NCBI GenBank assembly: GCA_016928755.1
Contig: JAFGKB010000215.1
Span: 1 to 5,566 of the forward strand
DNA: 5,566 nt
Origin: Anaerolineae bacterium
Lineage (GTDB): Bacteria; Chloroflexota; Anaerolineae; B4-G1; SLSP01
Direction of reading: 5' to 3'
Positions 1 to 5,494 of the stretch are shown here, piece after piece (positions within the stretch are counted from its first letter, which is position 1; every line of letters starts with the position of its first letter). Under the pieces are notes generated by a model. It saw only the letters and a program-made list of their open reading frames with translations, was not told the origin of the DNA and did not search any database. The translations under genes were made by a program, and so were the position numbers.

Positions 1-287
1 AATACCGGCTTTGCACCTGTAAATAGGATACTGTTGGCACTGGCGATGAATGTGAAGGGCGTGGTGATAACTTCATCCCCTGGACCAACTTTATGGGCCA
101 AGAGAGCTATGTGTAGTGCTGTGGTGCCACTGCTAGTAGCCACGGCATGGTTAACGCCGCACATCTTTGCAAAAGCTTCCTCAAAGGCTTTGACACGAGG
201 TCCCTGGGCCAGCATGCCAGAGTCGAGAACTTCCAGGACCGCTTGTTTTTCTTCTTCACCGATTAGCGGTTTCGCTATAGATATCAT
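1..287 (-). CDS. DegT/DnrJ/EryC1/StrS-family sugar aminotransferase, N-terminal part (runs off left edge)
   Basis: This is the first 95 codons of a minus-strand gene that continues past the window edge. The translation begins MISIAKPLIGEEEKQAVLEV. It carries family hallmarks: an SGMLAQGPRVKAFEE segment (residues 23-37), the cofactor-phosphate motif SSGTTALHIAL (52-62) and GDEVITTPFTFIASANSI (70-87). In this family a PLP enzyme transfers an amino group from glutamate to a keto-sugar nucleotide. The PLP-binding lysine lies beyond the edge, so activity cannot be judged. The start codon overlaps the stop of the upstream acetyltransferase as ATGA, and a GGAGG site sits 8 nt before it. Pairing with a WbpD-type acetyltransferase suggests a WbpE-like 3-amino-sugar step, for example on UDP-3-keto-GlcNAc uronate. 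A 4-amino or dTDP-linked substrate is also possible. Family assignment is firm; substrate is inference. Confidence 0.9.
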   Translation of the reverse strand, partial: MISIAKPLIGEEEKQAVLEVLDSGMLAQGPRVKAFEEAFAKMCGVNHAVATSSGTTALHIALLAHKVGPGDEVITTPFTFIASANSILFTGAKPV

Positions 288-895
288 TTTACTTTCCTCC
301 AAGTATCTAATGGTATTGGAACTAGTTCGTTACATTTAGAACATACTGCCATCATCATACCATCTTTTTCTTCTCCCGCCACTAACCGGTGGCCGCAGGC
401 ACAGGCAAATCCAATTAACCTTGCCGGGTTGCTTACGACGATACCATGAGGTGGGACATCTTTTGTCACAACAGCACCACTGCCCACTAATGCCCATTCA
501 CCAATGACTACCTTGGGGAGTATTGTGGAATTAGCTCCTAGCGCTGCCCCACGTTTAACAAGGATACGTCCTAAGACCCAGTCGTCCGCAGCTTTCAGCG
601 AACCATCAGGATTGATGGCGCGGGGTAGGTTATCATTAGTGAAGCAAACATGCGGACCTATAAAAACACCGGCTTCGATTTCCACGCCGTGGTAAATAGA
701 GACGTAGTTCTGTACTTTGACATTATCGCCAATCTGGACCCCAAAATCTACATAGACACCTTTGCCAAAAATGCAGTTCTTACCAATATGGGTATCTTCC
801 CTGATTTGGCATTGGTGCCAGATGCTGGTCCCTTCCCCTATGTCTGCGGCGTCTGATACGTCCGCTGTAGGATGAATTCTTACATTAACGCGCAT
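284..895 (-). CDS. WbpD/WxcM-type sugar-nucleotide N-acetyltransferase (left-handed beta-helix) with Cys4 tail
   Basis: The 203-residue product is a left-handed parallel beta-helix acyltransferase. Imperfect hexapeptide repeats such as IGEGTS, IGKNCI, IGDNVK and IGEWAL run from about residue 19 to 157. FTNDNLPRA (85-93), GAALGANSTIL (116-126) and GSGAVVTKDVP (138-148) match the WbpD/WlbB/FdtC group. These enzymes use acetyl-CoA to N-acetylate an amino-sugar nucleotide in the cytosol, usually as trimers. A short tail follows with CAC (Cys165, Cys167) and CSKC (Cys185, Cys188), spaced like a zinc ribbon. The ATG start has an AAGGAG site 6 nt upstream. The gene lies 129 nt after udk and probably has its own promoter. 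Its TGA stop overlaps the aminotransferase start, so the two are likely co-translated and act in sequence: amination, then acetylation. The exact sugar is unknown. Confidence 0.88.
   Translation of the reverse strand: MRVNVRIHPTADVSDAADIGEGTSIWHQCQIREDTHIGKNCIFGKGVYVDFGVQIGDNVKVQNYVSIYHGVEIEAGVFIGPHVCFTNDNLPRAINPDGSLKAADDWVLGRILVKRGAALGANSTILPKVVIGEWALVGSGAVVTKDVPPHGIVVSNPARLIGFACACGHRLVAGEEKDGMMMAVCSKCNELVPIPLDTWRKVK
296..300 (-). promoter_or_regulatory. Ribosome binding site of the aminotransferase, inside the acetyltransferase gene
   Basis: GGAGG on the minus strand lies 8 nt before the ATG at 287-285. It is encoded by the Trp-Arg codons (TGG AGG) near the end of the acetyltransferase. 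Together with the ATGA stop/start overlap it fixes the aminotransferase start and suggests translational coupling. Confidence 0.75.
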
Positions 896-901
896 AGGAC
901 T

Positions 902-907
902 CTCCTT
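902..907 (-). promoter_or_regulatory. Ribosome binding site of the N-acetyltransferase
   Basis: AAGGAG on the minus strand sits 6 nt upstream of the ATG at 895-893. This supports the chosen start for the acetyltransferase. Confidence 0.7.
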
Positions 908-968
908 AACGATTAAAAATTTGGTTGGTTACACCAAAAACGGTTTGACTCTTCAATATGCTGTTTTT

Positions 969-989
969 AGTCTTATCAATTTCTAAGAC
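969..989. repeat. Short inverted repeat GTCTTA-n8-TAAGAC upstream of the sugar genes
   Basis: The six-base arms at 970-975 and 984-989 are perfect reverse complements separated by 8 nt. No U-run follows on either strand, so this is not a convincing intrinsic terminator. It lies just downstream of a candidate extended -10 box for the acetyltransferase, where an operator or 5' leader hairpin could sit. The 7-mer AGTCTTA (969-975) also occurs in the arms of the long inverted repeat at 2843-2941. Arms this short may be chance. Confidence 0.35.
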
Positions 990-994
990 GTGTC

Positions 995-1003
995 ATTTTA
1001 CCA
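995..1003 (-). promoter_or_regulatory. Candidate extended -10 promoter for acetyltransferase-aminotransferase genes
   Basis: TGGTAAAAT on the minus strand fits an extended -10 (TGn followed by a near-consensus hexamer). No good -35 is seen at 16-18 nt. It lies in the 129-nt gap after udk and would give a leader of roughly 90 nt. The gap is unusually long for an uninterrupted operon, which favours a separate promoter, but the match is weak. Confidence 0.35.
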
Positions 1004-1024
1004 CAAGGGACAATTTAGATAAAA

Positions 1025-1648
1025 TCAGTCCCCATTTTCTAATAGTCCCCTAATACGTGCTGCGACCATCTCTATCGCGACTTTGTTGAAACCACCTTCC
1101 GGGATAATCACATCGGCATAGCGTTTGCTGGTTTCAACGAATTCCATATGCATAGGTCGTACTGTCGTCAGGTATTGGTGGATCACAGATTCAAAGGTGC
1201 GCCCCCGTTCTTGTACATCCCGTTGGAGACGGCGTATCAGGCGGATGTCCGCATCAGTGTCTACGAAAAGCTTGACATCGAATAACGCCCTGAGATCTGG
1301 CTCGGCAAATATGAGTATGCCTTCTACTAGGATGATGGGGCCTGGTGCTACATGTTGAGTCTTTTCCGACCGTGTGTGATTGGTGAAATCATAGACTGGA
1401 ATCTCGACGGTCTTGCCTTTACGGATTTTCTTGAGATGTTTGATCATTAAGGGGGTGTCTAAAGAGTCAGGGTGGTCGAAGTTAACCTTACTGCGTTCTG
1501 ATTTGGAAAGGTGACTGAGGTCTTTGTAATAAGCATCATGAGGGATGTAGGTGATGTTTTCTGTCCCCACTTTCTCAAGGATGCGGTTGGCTACAGTTGT
1601 TTTTCCTGAACCTGTACCCCCGGCAACCCCAATTATAACTGAGCGCAT
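1025..1648 (-). CDS. udk: Uridine kinase (uridine/cytidine monophosphokinase)
   Basis: The 207-residue product is a complete uridine kinase of normal length. It phosphorylates uridine and cytidine to UMP and CMP in the cytosolic pyrimidine salvage pathway (EC 2.7.1.48). The P-loop GGTGSGKT is at residues 10-17. DAYYKD (38-43), NFDHPDSLD (56-64), YDFTNHTR (86-93), VEGILIF (108-114), the RRLQRD...ERGR lid (139-150) and RPMHMEFVE (164-172) follow in the canonical order. The ATG start is preceded by AGGAGGAG at 7 nt, lying in the last codons of the ResB-like gene, whose stop is only 4 nt away. The two genes therefore almost certainly share a transcript and are translationally coupled. No functional link between them is evident. 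UMP feeds UDP-sugar synthesis, which loosely fits the sugar-nucleotide genes downstream, but that link is inference. Confidence 0.95.
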   Translation of the reverse strand: MRSVIIGVAGGTGSGKTTVANRILEKVGTENITYIPHDAYYKDLSHLSKSERSKVNFDHPDSLDTPLMIKHLKKIRKGKTVEIPVYDFTNHTRSEKTQHVAPGPIILVEGILIFAEPDLRALFDVKLFVDTDADIRLIRRLQRDVQERGRTFESVIHQYLTTVRPMHMEFVETSKRYADVIIPEGGFNKVAIEMVAARIRGLLENGD

Positions 1649-1652
1649 TTCG

Positions 1653-2654
1653 CTACTCCTCCTGTGTTTCAGAATTTTCTTCTTCGTTAAATGTGTTACT
1701 TAAGACATCACTAACGATGTAGACCCCTATAGTGCCGATGCTGAGTAATAACAATCCTAGGGTAAGAACCGGTGCGCCAGGATTGTAGACTATCTTAACT
1801 TTCATATAGGGTAATTTCACCAAGCGCATTTCAATATTGGCTTCAGAAATTTGGATATTGTCCTGGATGGCCGTCTCTGTGATCAATTCTCCACTTGCTA
1901 TGCGGTAAATCTGAAGTTGTGGTTCGGCAGTTGCCGCCTTGAGGTTTACACGGAAACCTAAGCCTTCGGTGGGGGATACAAAATAAGCATCGGGTTCTTG
2001 GGTGGTTAAGGTAATTCTCAGTTGGTTTTGTGGTGTACTATGGGTTGATGTCAGCAACTCCAATGGCACTGAATTTTTGTAGGCTTGTATTTCTAAGCTG
2101 GCACCGGTTCCCTTGTCCGGAAATAAATAGAGACCGTAGTGGTTGCTTAATAGTTGTATATCCTTGCCCGGTGGTGGGAGATTGATATTATGTTTTGAGA
2201 TTATCACCGGTTCGTCGGGCCAGACTGTAAGATTGGGTTCTGTCCAGCCCCAAAGCGTTTGAATGCTCCAGCCGATAAGGATTAAAATACTCCCGGCACT
2301 GATTAGTATCTCTAGCCCACGTTTGGATTGGGTGTATTCTTCCCACTTTTCAAGTAGTGTACTGGTATGAGCTACGGACAGTAATCCTAGAATTCCTAAT
2401 ACTACCCTGAGCCATAGAGATGTTCGTAAGGTCAACAATCCTGTAGTTGCTAAAAGATTGGTTTGTTGTCCAAAACGGGGGTAAATCTCCGCTAACCAGC
2501 GTGAGAAGCTGGCATTATCGGCTGTTGAATTTGGCGCTTGGGGGATAATCAATGATAATAATAGGGTAGTTAATAGGATAATGAGGGTAATTGTTAATAG
2601 TATTTTGCTATTCAACCATTCCCATATTTTTATCATTATTTGCTGTCTACCCAT
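1653..2654 (-). CDS. Divergent ResB-like (cytochrome c biogenesis) membrane protein
   Basis: This is a 333-residue integral membrane protein. By eye there are four hydrophobic segments, at about 18-37, 79-97, 114-136 and 293-314. A ~155-residue soluble, beta-rich stretch separates the third and fourth, and the tail is short and very acidic (EEENSETQEE). This is the ResB/Ccs1 topology: three N-terminal helices, a large extracytoplasmic domain and one final helix. The first helix ending in IIPQ and the SLWLRVVLGILGLL second helix resemble ResB. ResB works with ResC/CcsA to deliver and attach haem to apocytochrome c outside the membrane. No ResC partner is present here, and the protein is at the short end of the family, so the role is tentative. 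The first ATG is preferred because GAAGG lies 7 nt upstream; the internal ATG at codon 7 has no good site. udk follows after 4 nt. Confidence 0.55.
   Translation of the reverse strand: MGRQQIMIKIWEWLNSKILLTITLIILLTTLLLSLIIPQAPNSTADNASFSRWLAEIYPRFGQQTNLLATTGLLTLRTSLWLRVVLGILGLLSVAHTSTLLEKWEEYTQSKRGLEILISAGSILILIGWSIQTLWGWTEPNLTVWPDEPVIISKHNINLPPPGKDIQLLSNHYGLYLFPDKGTGASLEIQAYKNSVPLELLTSTHSTPQNQLRITLTTQEPDAYFVSPTEGLGFRVNLKAATAEPQLQIYRIASGELITETAIQDNIQISEANIEMRLVKLPYMKVKIVYNPGAPVLTLGLLLLSIGTIGVYIVSDVLSNTFNEEENSETQEE
1656..1663 (-). promoter_or_regulatory. Ribosome binding site of udk, overlapping the end of the ResB-like gene
   Basis: AGGAGGAG on the minus strand is formed by the final Glu-Glu codons of the ResB-like gene. 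It stands 7 nt before the udk ATG at 1648-1646. It decides the udk start and argues for coupled translation. Confidence 0.75.
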
Positions 2655-2667
2655 TTGTAGCCTTCAT

Positions 2668-2693
2668 AAAAAAGGCCCCAACTTGTCGGGGCC
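2668..2693 (-). terminator. Intrinsic terminator after tRNA-Thr
   Basis: On the minus strand GGCCCC (2693-2688) pairs with GGGGCC (2679-2674). The stem can extend by a G-U and an A-U pair to 8 bp around a CAAG loop. Six U residues follow at once (2673-2668). It lies just 4 nt past the tRNA discriminator base. There is no U-run on the plus strand, so it acts in one direction. It ends 13 nt before the ResB-like start codon. Confidence 0.9.
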
Positions 2694-2697
2694 GGTG

Positions 2698-2770
2698 AGC
2701 CACCCATCGGAATTGAACCGATAACCTGACGCTTACGAAGCGCCTGCTCTGCCGATTGAGCTAGGGTGGC
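2698..2770 (-). tRNA. tRNA-Thr (anticodon CGT)
   Basis: The 73-nt sequence folds as a full cloverleaf on the minus strand. The acceptor arms GCCACCC/GGGTGGC pair perfectly. The D-stem is GCTC/GAGC with an AATCGGCA loop. The anticodon stem GGCGC/GCGTC, with one G-U pair, encloses the loop TTCGTAA. The variable loop is AGGTT. The T-stem ATCGG/CCGAT encloses TTCAATT. The anticodon CGT at 2737-2735 reads ACG, so the tRNA carries threonine. The discriminator base is T, and CCA is not encoded and must be added afterwards. All expected invariant bases (T8, A14, GG, TTC) are present, with no sign of decay. It is transcribed alone from a strong promoter and followed by an intrinsic terminator. Confidence 0.96.
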
Positions 2771-2783
2771 TTAAAGTGCCGTT

Positions 2784-2811
2784 ATTATACCCAGAAGTGT
2801 GAGGTTTGCAA
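2784..2811 (-). promoter_or_regulatory. Sigma-70-type promoter of tRNA-Thr
   Basis: On the minus strand a perfect TATAAT -10 (2789-2784) lies 16 nt after TTGCAA (2811-2806), a moderate -35 match. The 5' end of the tRNA is 13 nt past the -10 box, so the precursor would have a leader of only a few nucleotides. This is the only good promoter seen upstream of the minus-strand genes, so read-through from it may also feed the ResB-like gene and udk. Confidence 0.8.
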
Positions 2812-2842
2812 GGCGGAACAGGTAAATAGACTACTTGAAGAC

Positions 2843-2941
2843 AGACTACAAAAGTCTTAAGAGACCCTCTGTAAAGCAAACTTCCCAACATTAAGATATG
2901 GTTTAGGCCAAAGCAATAGCCCGCTAAGACTTTTGTAGTCT
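2843..2941. repeat. Perfect 17-bp inverted repeat with self-palindromic arms
   Basis: The left arm AGACTACAAAAGTCTTA (2843-2859) and right arm TAAGACTTTTGTAGTCT (2925-2941) are exact reverse complements, separated by 65 nt. Each arm is itself a dyad, AGACT-n5-AGTCT (2843-2857 and 2927-2941). The two dyad centres are about 84 bp apart, near eight helical turns. A further AGACTAC copy lies at 2828-2834, 15 bp before the left arm. The element is in the divergent region between the tRNA and GH35-like promoters, and the right dyad ends just upstream of the latter. The likeliest reading is paired operator sites; a small mobile element is less likely because no flanking target duplication is seen. 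Confidence 0.7.
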
Positions 2942-2961
2942 TCCTATTCTTGGCCTGCTTA

Positions 2962-2970
2962 TGTTATAAT
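2962..2970 (+). promoter_or_regulatory. Extended -10 promoter of the GH35-like gene
   Basis: TGTTATAAT is a perfect extended -10 (TGn plus TATAAT at 2965-2970). No recognisable -35 occurs 16-18 nt upstream. Transcription would start near 2977, giving a leader of about 40 nt. A weak -35 together with a dyad site ending about 23 bp before the -10 box fits a promoter that needs an activator or is blocked by a repressor, but that is inference. Confidence 0.7.
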
Positions 2971-3003
2971 TGATTTCACACTTGAAACAGTATTAGTATT
3001 GTA

Positions 3004-3008
3004 GGGAG
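3004..3008 (+). promoter_or_regulatory. Ribosome binding site setting a TTG start for the GH35-like gene
   Basis: GGGAG lies 7 nt upstream of the TTG at 3016, ideal spacing. No in-frame ATG occurs near the start of the conserved domain. The next in-frame TTG at 3031 is too far from this site. The TTG at 3016 is therefore the best start. Confidence 0.65.
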
Positions 3009-3015
3009 TTCCGGT

Positions 3016-5448
3016 TTGGTTCGTGTTGTATTGAAAGGAAATCAGATTTATATTGATGGTAAGCCAGCACTTATACAAGCGGCTGCATTGCACTATGCTT
3101 ATTTGCCCCATCCTGACCTCTGGTCATTGGTGCTGCTCCGGCTGCGCGTGGCAGGTTTTAATACCGTTGTGTTGCCAATTCCTTGGAGCTATCATAGCCC
3201 GGCCCCTGGTTTCTACGACTTCACTGGGCCGCGTGATCTAGGCTATCTATTGGATGCTATTGAGGCTGCCGGTCTCTGGTTGGTGGTTGCTCCCGGTCCG
3301 TGGGTGGGTGCTGATTTAGATGCTGGGGGGCTGCCCAGTTGGTTGTTACAGATTCCTAATGCCTGGCCCGTCTTGATGGATAACGGTCAAATCCCGGTTG
3401 CTTTCTTGCGCCAGGTTTGGGAATGGTGGTCGCACCTGATCCCCTTTTTTCAGAAGCGGCAGAATCTGTTGTTCTGGCTCGCTGACGCCGGCATAGATAC
3501 ACATCAAGATATTTACCAACAAGCATTTCAGCAAATAGCGGCGCATTTGGAGATTCCGGTTATTCTAGGTAATTCCCAGGCAGGTCTGGAGACGGTTATC
3601 AGTATCTGTGGGGGTACTTCATTGGTGGTGTCTGGGGGTGGGCAGAATTGTCATTCAGCGGATACCCAACAGATAACAGCCGTGCCACTGGCTGCCGGAG
3701 AAGTATTGGCTGAAGGTGCTTTAGCTTATGTTGTAAACCCTTCCCATAGTGGCGTTATCTGGGGCTATTGGAGCGGGCCTGGAATTGGCACCCAAGCCGG
3801 TGTTGGTGCTCTTATTGAAGAGGGTGTGGGTATTGCATCAGATTACTACACTATGCGGTGCTTGTTGCTGGCGACAGAGTCATTGGGGCAGTATCTCACC
3901 GTTGCCCAAGCCACGAATAATCTCTATCCATCAGATCCCAATTATCTCCTGGCTGCCCGTAAAAGTGAACAGACTAGCGTGGCTTTCTTAGGCTCCGTTA
4001 ACCGTGATCCTTGTGATGTAAGTCTTTCTTTTCCTGACAAAGATGGTTTGCTCACGACTTCCCCTGTGCCTTTACCTCGGAATGCATTGCGGATTTTGCC
4101 CCTTAACCAGCCAATTGCAGGTGGTGTCTTATTATTCACTTCGTTGGAGCTTGTATTACAGATTAAGGTATCGGGCCGGTATCTGTTAGTCTTTTCCAAT
4201 GTTGCGGGGGGCGATATATTGCTTTCCGATGATTTCCGGGTGTTGCATTCTCGCGGTCCAATACAGACTCACAAGACTGAGGATGGGCTGGCAATTAGTT
4301 TTGAGAAGTCGAGGTTGGCTTCTGTGTTGCTCTCTGCATTTGAGGAACCGCTGCAAATTTTGGTTCTCTCTCCGCAGTTAGCTGCACGGGTCTGGCCTCT
4401 TGATGATGCTTGGCGCACAACCCCCACCTATCCCGCTGTGTGGGAGCCTGATAGTGAATCGCCGGCGCGCGGACTGGTGATCGGCCCTGAACTTGTCCTG
4501 CCCCAAGCCGATGGCGGGTTCCGTTATGGAGTAACAGATAAAGGTTTTGGTTATCGTTGGGGGCCTTGGCGTGGCAGTGATCCCAATACGTGGTTGTCGC
4601 CTTTTACATGGCGATCCCCACAGTTCCCCGGTATGGTTGCATTATCTGATTGGGAGTCCCGTCCTGGGGCGGTAGAAGTGTTGCCCGATTATGACGATGC
4701 CGGTTGGCAGCGGGTACCGGCGGGTGGGCCGCTCGCTATGGAAGTGTTTAAGTTGTATCAAGGCTTCGTCTGGTACCGGGGGCATTTCCTCGGGCATGCC
4801 AATTCGGTTACCCTTACCATTTGCCATGCTTGTGATGTTTTTCTCAATGGTGAACATATCGCTACGCTGAATGAGACTGCGGGTGTGGAAAATCCGACGC
4901 CCAAGACGTTGCCTTTACCGACCCGTTTATTGCAAGCTGAGAACGTGTTAACTGTCTTAGTCGAGAATTTAGGCCGTTCTCAAGACCCGCTAAAAGCCCC
5001 CCGTCCTCATGGCCTGCTTGCTTGTAAGTTGGATACCGGTGTTCCCATAACTTGGCGTATTCGTGGTGGGCTTAGTGGGGAACGTAGTATCCAAGGGTTC
5101 CCCGGTTTCGCGGATTGGGAGTTGGTCCCTGAAAACGGCAAGTCGTATGTCACATGGCATCGCACAACGTTTGCCCTTAATCTATCTGAGACTTTAGAAA
5201 TCCCCTATTTCCTTGAGGTGGATCATGTACCTGCTGAGGCCCTGATCTTTTTGAACGGGCAGTTGGTGGGGCATTATTGGGAGTCCAGGGGATTACAACA
5301 TCGTTTTTGGTTACCCCAGGGTGTTTTGCGGCAGCAAGGGGAGAATGAGCTATTGATAGCCCAATGGACGCGGGGTGGGCAACCTGGGTTAGGCCATGTA
5401 CAGTTGGCAACGGGTACCCCATACTATTGGTACCAACATCCGGGTTAG
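3016..5448 (+). CDS. GH35 (beta-galactosidase)-like protein with an apparently degenerate active site
   Basis: The 810-residue protein follows GH35 beta-galactosidase architecture. A TIM-barrel-like part spans about 1-290: ALHYAYLP (24-31), IPWSYHSPAPGFYDF (55-69), APGPWVGADLDAGGLPSWLL (92-111) and WGYWSGPG (249-256) with a DYYTMRCL helix (276-283). A beta-rich middle follows. Two jelly-roll galactose-binding-like domains close it: FVWYRGHF to VLVENLGR (584-654, with DVFLNGE) and YVTWHRTTF to LLIAQW (711-784, with IFLNGQLVGHYWESRG). The family normally removes terminal beta-galactose. Here, by eye, the acid/base motif VENEYG is replaced by LADAG (155-159), the Glu of CAEW by Asp100, and HEP by HSP. 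No nucleophile motif (E-F/Y-x-GW) is found. There is no signal peptide, so it is probably cytosolic. The frame is intact and a promoter and ribosome site are present, so it is not an ordinary pseudogene. Fold assignment is good; substrate and activity are unknown. Confidence 0.82.
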   Translation: MVRVVLKGNQIYIDGKPALIQAAALHYAYLPHPDLWSLVLLRLRVAGFNTVVLPIPWSYHSPAPGFYDFTGPRDLGYLLDAIEAAGLWLVVAPGPWVGADLDAGGLPSWLLQIPNAWPVLMDNGQIPVAFLRQVWEWWSHLIPFFQKRQNLLFWLADAGIDTHQDIYQQAFQQIAAHLEIPVILGNSQAGLETVISICGGTSLVVSGGGQNCHSADTQQITAVPLAAGEVLAEGALAYVVNPSHSGVIWGYWSGPGIGTQAGVGALIEEGVGIASDYYTMRCLLLATESLGQYLTVAQATNNLYPSDPNYLLAARKSEQTSVAFLGSVNRDPCDVSLSFPDKDGLLTTSPVPLPRNALRILPLNQPIAGGVLLFTSLELVLQIKVSGRYLLVFSNVAGGDILLSDDFRVLHSRGPIQTHKTEDGLAISFEKSRLASVLLSAFEEPLQILVLSPQLAARVWPLDDAWRTTPTYPAVWEPDSESPARGLVIGPELVLPQADGGFRYGVTDKGFGYRWGPWRGSDPNTWLSPFTWRSPQFPGMVALSDWESRPGAVEVLPDYDDAGWQRVPAGGPLAMEVFKLYQGFVWYRGHFLGHANSVTLTICHACDVFLNGEHIATLNETAGVENPTPKTLPLPTRLLQAENVLTVLVENLGRSQDPLKAPRPHGLLACKLDTGVPITWRIRGGLSGERSIQGFPGFADWELVPENGKSYVTWHRTTFALNLSETLEIPYFLEVDHVPAEALIFLNGQLVGHYWESRGLQHRFWLPQGVLRQQGENELLIAQWTRGGQPGLGHVQLATGTPYYWYQHPG

Positions 5449-5494
5449 CCGTGCGTTATTAAGTAACCATTGCAGGACGGTTCAGAAAGAAAGT

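Noticed and set aside
504..856. Plus-strand reading frames opposite the acetyltransferase
   Set aside because: They are antisense to a clearly conserved gene, have no convincing ribosome sites and show no recognisable protein features.
925..937. TTGGT-TAC-ACCAA dyad between udk and the acetyltransferase
   Set aside because: Five-base arms with a 3-nt spacer are too short to separate from chance in an AT-rich spacer, and no U-run follows.
2647..2667. Six-codon leader frame (MKATNG, then stop) overlapping the ResB-like start
   Set aside because: Its ATG follows directly on the terminator U-run with no ribosome site, and it shows no run of regulatory codons. It is most likely chance.
2698..2770. 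tRNA-Thr as an integration site for a mobile island
   Set aside because: No integrase, no repeated 3' tRNA end elsewhere in the window and no direct-repeat boundary is visible.
2843..2941. The 17-bp inverted repeat as an intrinsic terminator
   Set aside because: The 65-nt loop is too large, no U-run follows on either strand, and there is no upstream gene for it to end.
2905..2956. Seven-base inverted pair AGGCCAA (2905-2911) / TTGGCCT (2950-2956), which would cross the 17-bp stem as a pseudoknot
   Set aside because: The arms are short, and the region lies upstream of the inferred transcription start on both strands, so an RNA fold is unlikely to form.
3346..5422. Several 60-85-codon reading frames on both strands inside the GH35-like gene
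   Set aside because: All lie within a single conserved 810-codon frame, have low-complexity or unrecognisable translations and lack ribosome sites; they are shadows.
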